Shown here: piece by piece, positions 18,540-25,638 of the stretch
How positions within the stretch are numbered: position 1 is the stretch's first letter
How the letters are laid out: each line of letters begins with the position of its first letter
Source: DAOUJW01 sp034421015
Lineage (GTDB): Bacteria; Chloroflexota; Dehalococcoidia; Lucifugimonadales; UBA2985
Direction of reading: 5' to 3'
Assembly (NCBI GenBank): GCA_034421015.1
Contig: DAOUKT010000003.1
Location: 1-64,000, forward strand
Length of the DNA stretch: 64,000 nt
The notes under the pieces: generated by a model
Told to the model about the DNA's origin: nothing
The model's input: the letters and a program-made list of their open reading frames with translations, nothing else
Database searches by the model: none
Position numbers and translations under genes: made by a program

Positions 18540-19625
18540 CTAGTCAAACATCAGGACGGTGCGGGCAACCTCCCCGGCCTTCATCGCGCGAAACGCCTCG
18601 TTCACGTCCTCCAGCCGGCCGCGGCGGGTGATCATCTCGTCCAGCAGCAGGCGGCCCTGGCGGTAGAAGTCGATAAGCCGCGGCATGTCCGTGCGGAACC
18701 GGTTGGAACCCATGCCGCTGCCCTGTATCTTCCGCTCGCTGAGGAACATCCGCCCCTCGATTTCCACCTTCTGGCCCTGGGGGATTATGCCGATGACCGT
18801 TGCGGTGCCGCCAGGCGTCAGGGAGTAGAAGCACTGCTCGGCGGCGGTCTTGGATCCAATGGCTTCGAAGGAGTAGTCCACTCCGCCGCCCGTCATGTTC
18901 TGGATAGTCTCCACCGGGTCCTGTGACGAGGCGTCAACTACGTGGGTCGCGCCCACATCCAGGGCGTACTTGAGCTTCGGCTCCACTACGTCTACGGCGA
19001 TGATCTGCCGGGCTCCGGCGATGCGCGCGCCCTGGACGGCCGAGAGGCCGACGCCCCCCAGCCCAAAGACGGCGACGGTGGTTCCGGGTTCGATCTTGGC
19101 CGTGTTGATGACGGCCCCCACTCCCGTTATTACGCCGCAGCCGATGAGGGCTGCGCAGTCCAGCGGCATATCGTCGTCTATCTTGACCAGGGCGTTCTCG
19201 TGGACCAGCATCCGCTCTGCGAAGCTGGACAGGTTGAAGACCTGGTTGATGGGCGTCCCGCTTCCGGCGTAGCTGAGGCGCGGCGGGTCCGACTCCGTGC
19301 GGCGGGGTCGCTGGGAGCACCGGTTGGGATGGCCCGTCAGGCACTGGTGGCAGGTCCCGCAGAAGACGGACAGGCACCCTATAACGTGGTCGCCCGGCTT
19401 GAGGTAGGTGACTTGGTCGCCAACCGCTTCCACAATGCCGGCAGTCTCGTGGCCCAGTATGGCCGGGGGTGTCGTATTGGAGACGCCGTCCAGATAGTGG
19501 AGGTCGCTGTGGCAGACGCCACTGGCGGCTGTGCGCACCACGACCTCCCTTGGCATAACCTTGTCGATGTTGACCTCTTCAATGGTCAAAGGGGTGTGCG
19601 CTGCGTTGAAAACTGCCGCCTTCAT
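18540..19625 (-). CDS. Zinc-dependent alcohol dehydrogenase (class III-like)
   Basis: 361-residue medium-chain dehydrogenase. Catalytic zinc ligands are C38 and H59-E60 (GHETAG). The structural zinc is bound by C89, C92, C95 and C103. A Rossmann motif VFGLGGVGLSAVQGA follows at about 195-209. The mid-region NLSSFAERMLVHENALVKI matches class III and related NAD-dependent alcohol dehydrogenases. It oxidises a primary alcohol or hydroxyacyl compound to an aldehyde; the substrate is unknown. An extended -10 element lies 33 bases upstream, and the MFS gene is 67 bases further upstream on the same strand. Confidence 0.88.
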   Translation of the reverse strand: MKAAVFNAAHTPLTIEEVNIDKVMPREVVVRTAASGVCHSDLHYLDGVSNTTPPAILGHETAGIVEAVGDQVTYLKPGDHVIGCLSVFCGTCHQCLTGHPNRCSQRPRRTESDPPRLSYAGSGTPINQVFNLSSFAERMLVHENALVKIDDDMPLDCAALIGCGVITGVGAVINTAKIEPGTTVAVFGLGGVGLSAVQGARIAGARQIIAVDVVEPKLKYALDVGATHVVDASSQDPVETIQNMTGGGVDYSFEAIGSKTAAEQCFYSLTPGGTATVIGIIPQGQKVEIEGRMFLSERKIQGSGMGSNRFRTDMPRLIDFYRQGRLLLDEMITRRGRLEDVNEAFRAMKAGEVARTVLMFD

Positions 19626-19657
19626 AACGATTCTCTCCTCAAAGTGACTTGGCGGTC

Positions 19658-19666
19658 ATTATAGCA
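19658..19666 (-). promoter_or_regulatory. Extended -10 promoter of the alcohol dehydrogenase gene
   Basis: On the minus strand the sequence is TGCTATAAT, a perfect extended -10 (TGnTATAAT), with no good -35. It would start transcription near 19651. The same nine bases occur before the CoA-transferase gene that starts at 62990. Confidence 0.45.
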
Positions 19667-19692
19667 CGCAACTTAGGAGATTCCGCCAGTGG

Positions 19693-21018
19693 CTATCTGG
19701 CGCTGGAGGCAAGCTCCTGCCCCTTGTCGCCGGCCTTCGCCGGTGGCTTGGGGGGCGCGGCCGTGAGCATCAGGAGGCCGCACAGAATCCACGCGGTCCC
19801 GTAGACCACAAACGCGAGGTCGTAGGTCCCGTAGCGGTCCCAGATGAAGCCGCCCAGTAAGGGGCTGGAGGCGCCGACCACATTGCCTATTGGGGTCACG
19901 AACCCCCGGATGGCTCCCTGGTGCTGGCGCCCGAAGTAGGACGCCCAGGCCAGGTTGTTGATGGTGGGCCATCCCCCCATTGTGAGGCCGAAGAACACCG
20001 CGTACACGTAGAGCATGGTGAGGCTCTCGGCGATGATGAGGGAGTAGAGCGAGAAGCCGGCAGGTATGACGCACATTGGGATGACCCATCGGATGTGGAT
20101 GCGCTCCGAAGTAAGCCCCCAGATGGGCTTTGCGAGAATGGCGAAGAAGGCCACCGTCGCCGCCACTGCCGTAGCCGTAGCAAGGTTGAAGCCCTTGTCC
20201 TGGAAATATGCCACCTGGTGGAAGATGACGGGCATCAGCCCCATGCTGCCGAAGGACTGGACCAGGAGCATTATCCACAGCGTCCGCGTTCTGAAGGCCT
20301 CCTTGACTGTCCAGGGGTACTCGGTCGCGCCCTGGCCTCCCGGGCCGCCGGCTCCGCCACCTGCTTTATCTGGCGAGTCCCCGTCCGGCAGGAGGCCGAT
20401 GTCCTCCGGCTGGCGTCGCATGAATAGGGCGGCCATCGGCGTGATCGCCAGCATCAGGAACATGCCGAGCAGCACCCAGGCCGTCCGCCACCCGAACTCG
20501 CCCACGAACCAGCCCGCCATCGGCGCTATGATGAAGCCGCCGGTGGATATGCCCATTGTCCCTATCGCCATTGCCCTGCCGCGTTTCCTGATGAACCACT
20601 TGGAGATTACGGCCGGTCCCACCAGCTGACCGCCCATTGTGAACATCGCCAGGCCGAATATCACGCCGTACAGGAGGTAGAAGTGCCACAGCTCCTGCAC
20701 CAGGGACGTGGACATGAGCACAATCCCGGAGAGGATGCTGCCTACGGTTATCAGGATTCTGGGGCCGTGTTTCCTGTCTACCAGCAGGCCCAGGAATGGC
20801 AGGAGCGGGAGCAGGGCTACGCGAAAGACGGCGATGGCCGAGAACTCCGTTCGGGAGATGCCCAGGTCCTCGCTCATGGGGACAATGAAGAAGGAGAGGC
20901 CGTAGCCGCTGATGCCGGCCGTGGTCATAGCGGTGCTGAAGGTTATGAGGACAATGATCCAGCCGTAGAAGAACCGCTTGCCTATCAGACTCTGCGCTAA
21001 CCTGTCGGGACTTGCCAT
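19693..21018 (-). CDS. MFS transporter
   Basis: 441 residues with 12 predicted membrane segments and a central hydrophilic loop containing the Gly-rich stretch GGGAGGPGGQG. Membrane helix 1 carries FFYGWIIVLITFSTAMTTAGISGYGLSFF, and DRKHGPR follows helix 2, typical of oxalate/formate-antiporter-like and monocarboxylate MFS carriers. It probably moves an organic acid. It lies upstream of the alcohol dehydrogenase on the same strand. Confidence 0.85.
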   Translation of the reverse strand: MASPDRLAQSLIGKRFFYGWIIVLITFSTAMTTAGISGYGLSFFIVPMSEDLGISRTEFSAIAVFRVALLPLLPFLGLLVDRKHGPRILITVGSILSGIVLMSTSLVQELWHFYLLYGVIFGLAMFTMGGQLVGPAVISKWFIRKRGRAMAIGTMGISTGGFIIAPMAGWFVGEFGWRTAWVLLGMFLMLAITPMAALFMRRQPEDIGLLPDGDSPDKAGGGAGGPGGQGATEYPWTVKEAFRTRTLWIMLLVQSFGSMGLMPVIFHQVAYFQDKGFNLATATAVAATVAFFAILAKPIWGLTSERIHIRWVIPMCVIPAGFSLYSLIIAESLTMLYVYAVFFGLTMGGWPTINNLAWASYFGRQHQGAIRGFVTPIGNVVGASSPLLGGFIWDRYGTYDLAFVVYGTAWILCGLLMLTAAPPKPPAKAGDKGQELASSAR

Positions 21019-21105
21019 GGCACCTCACTGCCGTGATGAATGAGCCAATGATACGCCAACGGCATGGGGCATGGAAGGGGCGGCGAAGGGGCTAGGCGAA
21101 GCCGT

Positions 21106-22917
21106 CTAGCTGCTCAGCTGTCCCAGGATGCTGGAGACTGAAGCGTGATCGTAGTTCTGACTGGCGACGTACTTCCATGTAATCACGCCGTCGGTGTTCA
21201 CAATGAATGTCGCCGGCGCTGCGAGGCCGTCGCCGAGGAGGTTGAAAACTCCGTACGTCCGGGGCACCTGGGTCGAGGTGTCATACAGTACAGGGAAAGG
21301 GATGCCAAGCTGCTCCACAACTCCTGAGGCCCCACTAAGGTCGTCAACGCTGACGGCAGCCACTTCAGCGTTGAGGGCGGTTATGTCGCTGTATCTGCTT
21401 GTCAGCTCAACGAGCTGAGAGCGGCAGAATGTTCACCAGAAAGCTCTATAGAAGACCACGACCACCTGCTTGTCACCCCTGAAGGACTCCAGGGCGATGT
21501 CCACGCCTTCCGAGGACGGCAGCGTGAAGCCCGGGGCGAGCTCTCCTACGGCGGTGCCCACCGTAGGGGCGGGCGTCGGGGTAGGTGTGGGCGTCGGAGC
21601 GACGGTAGGCGTGGGTGGTGGCGTTGGAGTAGGAGTAGGAGTAGGAGGTGCAGTCGGTATCGGAAGTGCCGTTGGCGGCGCTAAAGTAGGTGTTGGTGTG
21701 GGCATTACATCAGCGGTAGGAAGAGAGACGTGTGTAGACAGCGCCGATAGCTGGGCCTGAATCTCCGAGAAGGGAGGCATGTCGCCAATGGCTCCGGCAA
21801 CGTACTTCCACGTTATGACTCCCTGCTTGTCTACAATGAAGGTTGAAGGTGTACCGAGGCCGTCGTCCAGAAGGTCAAAGACCTCGTAGGACTGGGTCAC
21901 GACAGTCGAGGGGTCGTACAGGATGGGGAAGGGGAATCCCAACTGCTCAACCACCTTGGAGGCAGCCTCCAGGTCATCCACGCTTATCGCGAGGACCTCG
22001 GCGTCCAGCGCCTCTATTGTGTCGTAGTTCCTTGTCAGCTCAACGAGCTGGTCCCGGCAGTGGGTTCACCAGAAGGCCCGGTAGAAGGCCAAAACTACGT
22101 TCTTTTCGCCCCTGTAGGACTCCAGGGACTGGTCCATCCCGGCGGTGGACGGCAGCGTGAAGCCGGGCGCCAGGTCTCCAACGTCTGTGCCTACCACAAG
22201 GTCAGGCGTCGGAGTGGCCGCCGGCTCCGGCGTGGTGACCATCTCGACCGACTGCAATCCGGCCAGCTGCTCCTTGACGGTGGACAGCTCCGGCCGGTCG
22301 CCGGCTCTGTCGCCAATGTACTTCCACCTGATAGTCCCCTCGGTGTCGATGATGAACACGGAGGGGGCTGCGAGGTCATCGTCCAGGAGGTTGTACACCT
22401 GGTAGGACTGCGTCACCTCCGTTGAAGTGTCGTACAGGACTGGGAAGGTGACCTGCCACTCTTGCACCACGGTGACGGCGTCCAGGAGGTCGTTGACGCT
22501 GACGGCCAGGACCTCTGCGTTGAGCGCCCTGATGTCCTCGTGGGCCTCTGTCAGCTCAACGAGCTGATCGTGGCAGAATCCTCAGAAGGAGCCTCTGTAG
22601 TAGACCAGGACAACGTTCCTGTCGCCACGGTAGGACTCCAGGGACACGTCCGTGCCGGAGGCTGAGGGCAGGGTGAAGCCGGGCGCCGCGTCGCCTACTT
22701 CTGCGCTGGGCTGCATATCCGGTTCGGGCGTAGAGGCGGGAGCCCGGGTTACGGTGGCCGCGGGAGTTTCGCCGGAAACCGGCAATGGAGCGGGCGTCGC
22801 CGTTGGCGCAGTGGTCGCGGTCGGGATAGTGGTTGGCGTGGGTTCCTCGGAGCCGCACGCGACCGCCGTCGCGATCGCGATGGCGCTTATCACCAGTAGC
22901 AGGGCTGCTCTGCGCAT
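21106..22917 (-). CDS. Triple-selenocysteine, triple peroxiredoxin-like lipoprotein (three in-frame TGA)
   Basis: One frame runs from ATG 22917 to TAG 21106 (603 residues) and is broken only by three TGA codons at 22582-22584, 22066-22068 and 21433-21435. Each lies in the same place of a repeated AhpC/TSA-type domain: YYRGSF-U-GFCHDQLVEL (U112), FYRAFW-U-THCRDQLVEL (U284) and FYRAFW-U-TFCRSQLVEL (U495). This makes three UxxC redox motifs with C115, C287 and C498. Every domain has the upstream APGFTLPS...LES[YF]RG and downstream EV.A[IV]SV[ND]DL...TFIV...G.I.WKY features of the fold. The N-terminus is a signal peptide with lipobox (TAVAC, C21) and a Pro/Thr linker; a longer Pro/Thr linker separates domains 2 and 3. 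A hairpin sits 21 bases after each TGA. I infer selenocysteine insertion and a surface peroxidase or thiol oxidoreductase. Read conventionally it would appear as four broken ORFs. Confidence 0.85.
21403..21417 (-). promoter_or_regulatory. Candidate bacterial SECIS hairpin 3
   Basis: On the mRNA, CAGCTC-GTT-GAGCTG forms a 6-bp stem with a GTT loop beginning exactly 21 bases after the third TGA (21433-21435). The geometry fits the bacterial SECIS rule of a short stem-loop soon after UGA with a G at the start of the apical loop. Confidence 0.6.
22036..22050 (-). promoter_or_regulatory. Candidate bacterial SECIS hairpin 2
   Basis: Identical stem-loop CAGCTC-GTT-GAGCTG, with its loop 21 bases after the second TGA (22066-22068). 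The codons around it differ from the other two copies. Confidence 0.6.
22552..22566 (-). promoter_or_regulatory. Candidate bacterial SECIS hairpin 1
   Basis: Identical stem-loop CAGCTC-GTT-GAGCTG, with its loop 21 bases after the first TGA (22582-22584). Confidence 0.6.
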
Positions 22918-22923
22918 ACAGAT

Positions 22924-22952
22924 ATAGTAACCCAAACGTCGGGCAGTCACAA
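22924..22952 (-). promoter_or_regulatory. Promoter giving a leaderless transcript for the triple-Sec gene
   Basis: On the minus strand TTGTGA (22947-22952), a 17-base spacer and TACTAT (22924-22929) are followed after 6 bases by ATG 22917. Transcription would therefore start at or next to the initiation codon. This fits the absence of any Shine-Dalgarno sequence and supports the MRRAALLL start over the GTG at 22950. Confidence 0.45.
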
Positions 22953-23167
22953 TGCCGCGCGTGCCTACATCGTTGTTCAGCTGATGCGCTAAACTGGGAC
23001 TCGCAAGCGTATCCCGATGGCCGCGAGCGCGCCCGTCGGTGGATTGTCGTCAAAATAGAGGTTTCCGCGCTTGTGTTTGTTCAATTAAGTGATATACTAC
23101 GGGGCAGATGCTCTCAGGGTGGAGAAGAAAGAACAGGTGGAGAGTATTCGCAGAAAAGGAGGTTGAC

Positions 23168-24409
23168 ATGGACTTTTCGCTGCCCTATACGGAGGAACAG
23201 GAGACGTTTCGGAAGGAGGTTCGCGCTTGGCTCGAGGCCAACACTCCCGAAGAGATGAAGATACCCATAGACGCCAACGACACCACTCAGGAGATGCGGA
23301 CCTTCTGGGCGGAGAAGCACCTGGAGTTGGGCAGAAAGGGATGGCTGTACCCCACCTATCCCAAGGAGTACGGCGGCGGCGGGCTTTCCGCCGACCACGA
23401 GACCATTCTGGACGAGGAGTTCGCCAGGGCCAGGGCGCCCCGCTCCTATGGCAACACCTACTCCTTCGGCAGCATCATGGTGTGGGGCACCGAGGAGCAG
23501 AAGCAGAAGTTCCTCGTTCCCTTCATGAAGGGTGAGAAGAAGACCCACCAGAGGCTGACCGAGCCCCAGGGCGGCGCCGACCTGGCAAACGTCCAGGGCA
23601 GGGCCGTCCGCGACGGCGACGACTGGCTGCTCACGGGCCAGAACGTCTTCATCAGCTGCTGGGGCGACGAAGACTACTACCCCGGCGTGATGATGACCGA
23701 CCCGGAGGCTCCTCGCCACCGAAACCTCGGTTTCTTCATGGTCCCGAACAACGTTCCGGGCCTGGAGATCCGGGCGATGGACCTGCTTCCCTCTTCTGGC
23801 CGCAGCCCGGGACCGGGGCAGAAGGCCATCTTCATGGACAACGTGCGAGTGCCCGCTGACCACATGATCGGCGGAGACCACCAGGGGTGGCAGGTTATGC
23901 AGACGCTCCTGGAGGCCGAGCACGGCGGCCGCGGCCGGGCGTTCCCCAGGGACGACAACGTGGACAGCTTCGTTAACTACGTCAAGGAGACGGATCACGA
24001 CGGCGGGAAGCTGGGTTGCGATCCCGTAGTCCAGCAGAACACCATGGACGCCGTAATCGACGCCCACGTCCAGAACCTGTTCCAGCGGCATACCTACTGG
24101 ATGTACCAGAACCGCATGGAGATGAGGGGGGAGAACAACTACACCAACGTCCACAGCCGGGAGTCCGACCTGCGGAATTCCCGAAGGTTCCGGGACGTCA
24201 TGGGGCTGTACGCCTTCCTCAACACCAAGGAGCCCAACGCTCCTGAGGGCGGGATGCACGAGGTGAACCAGCGCTCCACGGCGGGCCAGCGCCACGCCGG
24301 CGGCAGCACCAACATCGCCAAGGTCATCCTGGCGCGGCGCATCGGCATCAGCCGCACCCAGGAGAGGGCGGCCCCCACGGCCTCCACGGCGACCAACCTC
24401 GGCAGCTAG
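23168..24409 (+). CDS. Acyl-CoA dehydrogenase
   Basis: 413-residue flavoprotein of the acyl-CoA dehydrogenase family. It catalyses alpha,beta-dehydrogenation of an acyl-CoA with transfer of electrons to ETF. Visible features: N-terminal helical domain DFSLPYTEEQETFRKEVRAWL; middle domain with QRLTEPQGGADLANV (usual xxTEPxxGSD) and DDWLLTGQNVFIS; KAIFMDNVRVPADHMIG; and a C-terminal GGSTNIAKVILARRIG that resembles GGxxNIxxxxxAxxxLG. The start is ATG 23168, with AAAAGGAGGT just upstream. It stands alone and is followed by a strong hairpin terminator. Confidence 0.9.
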   Translation: MDFSLPYTEEQETFRKEVRAWLEANTPEEMKIPIDANDTTQEMRTFWAEKHLELGRKGWLYPTYPKEYGGGGLSADHETILDEEFARARAPRSYGNTYSFGSIMVWGTEEQKQKFLVPFMKGEKKTHQRLTEPQGGADLANVQGRAVRDGDDWLLTGQNVFISCWGDEDYYPGVMMTDPEAPRHRNLGFFMVPNNVPGLEIRAMDLLPSSGRSPGPGQKAIFMDNVRVPADHMIGGDHQGWQVMQTLLEAEHGGRGRAFPRDDNVDSFVNYVKETDHDGGKLGCDPVVQQNTMDAVIDAHVQNLFQRHTYWMYQNRMEMRGENNYTNVHSRESDLRNSRRFRDVMGLYAFLNTKEPNAPEGGMHEVNQRSTAGQRHAGGSTNIAKVILARRIGISRTQERAAPTASTATNLGS

Positions 24410-24429
24410 CTCCAAGCTACCGAACGCAG

Positions 24430-24464
24430 AAGAAGGGCAGTACCTGCATGGTGCTGCCCTTCTT
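24430..24464 (+). terminator. Hairpin terminator of the acyl-CoA dehydrogenase gene
   Basis: A 15-bp inverted repeat (one G-T pair) with a 5-base loop TGCAT: the 5' arm starts AAGAAGGGCAG and the 3' arm ends CTGCCCTTCTT. It lies 20 bases after the stop codon and is followed by GGTTTG. The T tract is weak, so termination may be partial. Confidence 0.6.
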
Positions 24465-24519
24465 GGTTTGCATGGCGCGCTGTAGAATCGTATGTGATAA
24501 AATGGGACTGGAGGGTCTC

Positions 24520-24801
24520 ATGGACGTAAAAGAAGCGGTGAGAACGGCGAAAGACTACATCTCAGAGTTATTCGATGGCGAGGAAATCACCTTCGTTGGT
24601 TTAGAAGAGGTGGTGTTCGACGAAGAGTCGCATAACTGGAAAATCACCATAGGCTTCTCTCGCCCCTGGAACAATAGAAGCGCCTTTGCTACCCCCGCAG
24701 GCGATTGGCGTACTATGCGTTCCTACAAGGTACTCTCCATAAACGGCAATAGCGGCCGCGTGGAGTCTCTTACAGACCGTGTGTTGAATGATTCCAAGTG
24801 A
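24520..24801 (+). CDS. Small protein of unknown function, upstream partner of a PIN-like gene
   Basis: 93 residues from ATG 24520; GGAGGG at 24510-24515 supports this start over the upstream ATG 24502. I do not recognise the family. The first half is helical (DVKEAVRTAKDYISELF), the second probably beta-rich (EEVVFDEESHNWKITIGFSRPW...YKVLSINGNSGRVESL). It overlaps the next gene by 14 bases, the arrangement of an antitoxin before a toxin, so an antitoxin role is inferred from position only. Confidence 0.6.
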   Translation: MDVKEAVRTAKDYISELFDGEEITFVGLEEVVFDEESHNWKITIGFSRPWNNRSAFATPAGDWRTMRSYKVLSINGNSGRVESLTDRVLNDSK

Positions 24802-25267
24802 CCCCAAAGCCCGTCAAGGGTACTTCATCGATGCGAATCTTCTTGTGTTGCTTGTTGTGGGCCGTACAGGGCGAGACCTGATAGCAAAGCATCGAAGATT
24901 GCAGGAATACACCGTCGAGGACTTTGACACCCTGGCTAACCTGCTTCGCGCGGTTGACGAGACTTACGTAACTCCTAACACTCTTACGGAGGCTTCCAAT
25001 CTGCTTGCTCAACACGCAGAGCCGGAGCGGTCTCTCTTCTTGGAAAACCTCCGGATCCTTATTGAAGGAAGCAGGGAAAACCTGGTCGAGAGTATGCGGG
25101 CATCAAGCAACCAAGCCTTTATTCGCCTTGGACTGACAGACGCGGCACTCCTTGAAGTCATCTCAGAGGACATCTCGTTGCTTACTGTGGACTTGGATTT
25201 GTACTTGGCGGCCTTGGATAGAGGAGTACATAACGCCGTCAACTTCAGGCGTCTTCGGCAATCCTGA
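24788..25267 (+). CDS. PIN-domain-like protein
   Basis: 159 residues. It has the acidic skeleton of a PIN nuclease: YFIDANLLVLLVVG (D15) at the N-terminus, TLTEASNLL with a Glu in the middle, RLGLTDAALLEV and LLTVDLDLYLAAL near the end. PIN proteins are metal-dependent RNases, often VapC-type toxins. It overlaps the preceding small gene by 14 bases and was probably translated with it. Similarity to typical VapC is limited, so it may be a divergent subgroup. Confidence 0.68.
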   Translation: MIPSDPKARQGYFIDANLLVLLVVGRTGRDLIAKHRRLQEYTVEDFDTLANLLRAVDETYVTPNTLTEASNLLAQHAEPERSLFLENLRILIEGSRENLVESMRASSNQAFIRLGLTDAALLEVISEDISLLTVDLDLYLAALDRGVHNAVNFRRLRQS

Positions 25268-25290
25268 CCGGACCGTGGCTCCACTCACCC

Positions 25291-25569
25291 CTACCGGTCC
25301 GCGTGGCCCAGGACTTTCTCAGGCGCTATGCGGTCTCGCACAAGCTGCTTGAGCTCCTTGGGCTGCGGGAAGCGGCCCTCCCCCTTGAGTGACCAGATGG
25401 TCTGCCCATTGGCGCGCACCTCGAAGACGCCGCCGCTGCCAGGTATCAGCGCCACCTCCCCAATCTCCGCCTCGAACGTCGAGAGCAGTTCCTGGGCCGT
25501 CCACCCGGCGCGCATCATCCATCGGCACTGGGTGCAGTATTCTATCTCTACTCTTGCCTCTGCAGTCAT
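25291..25569 (-). CDS. SelT/SelW/SelH-like (Rdx) thioredoxin-fold protein, cysteine form
   Basis: 92 residues from ATG 25569. The N-terminal redox motif EYCTQCRW (CxxC) followed by WTAQELLSTFEAEIGEVALIPGSGGVFEV matches the Rdx family of small selenoprotein W-like proteins. Here the position that carries Sec in selenoprotein W is Cys (both codons TGC). Rdx proteins are thiol-disulfide proteins of unsettled role. It lies 70 bases downstream of the CoA-transferase, with a short palindrome between them. Confidence 0.82.
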   Translation of the reverse strand: MTAEARVEIEYCTQCRWMMRAGWTAQELLSTFEAEIGEVALIPGSGGVFEVRANGQTIWSLKGEGRFPQPKELKQLVRDRIAPEKVLGHADR

Positions 25570-25590
25570 TTCGTTCTTGCCCCCATCCAA

Positions 25591-25615
25591 CCTTCCCCCG
25601 TCAGGCGGGGAAAGG
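25591..25615. repeat. Short palindrome between two minus-strand genes
   Basis: CCTTCCCC and GGGGAAAGG arms form an 8-bp stem with one bulged A around a short loop. It lies between the CoA-transferase stop and the Rdx gene start. It could be a weak terminator or a dispersed palindrome; there is no T tract. Confidence 0.3.
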
Positions 25616-25638
25616 GATTGTAGGTATTCCCTCTGAGG

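Noticed and set aside
21590..21710. Tandem repeat or CRISPR-like array in the Pro/Thr codons
   Set aside because: It is low-complexity coding sequence for a lipoprotein linker (PTPTPTP), with no regular repeat-spacer pattern.
21106..22917. TGA read as tryptophan (alternative code)
   Set aside because: Many genes in the window end normally at TGA (for example addB, rmuC, the lipoprotein at 13032), and in two of the three sites a TGG Trp codon stands directly before the TGA. The position aligns with a redox Cys, not Trp.
21106..22950. Four separate small redoxin genes or a pseudogene
   Set aside because: All pieces are in one frame, each break is TGA at the same catalytic position, there is no other damage over 1.8 kb, and the fold is intact on both sides of each TGA.
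23114..24415. Long minus-strand ORF (433 codons) opposite the acyl-CoA dehydrogenase
   Set aside because: It mirrors codon bias of the real gene, has no recognisable domain and no ribosome site.
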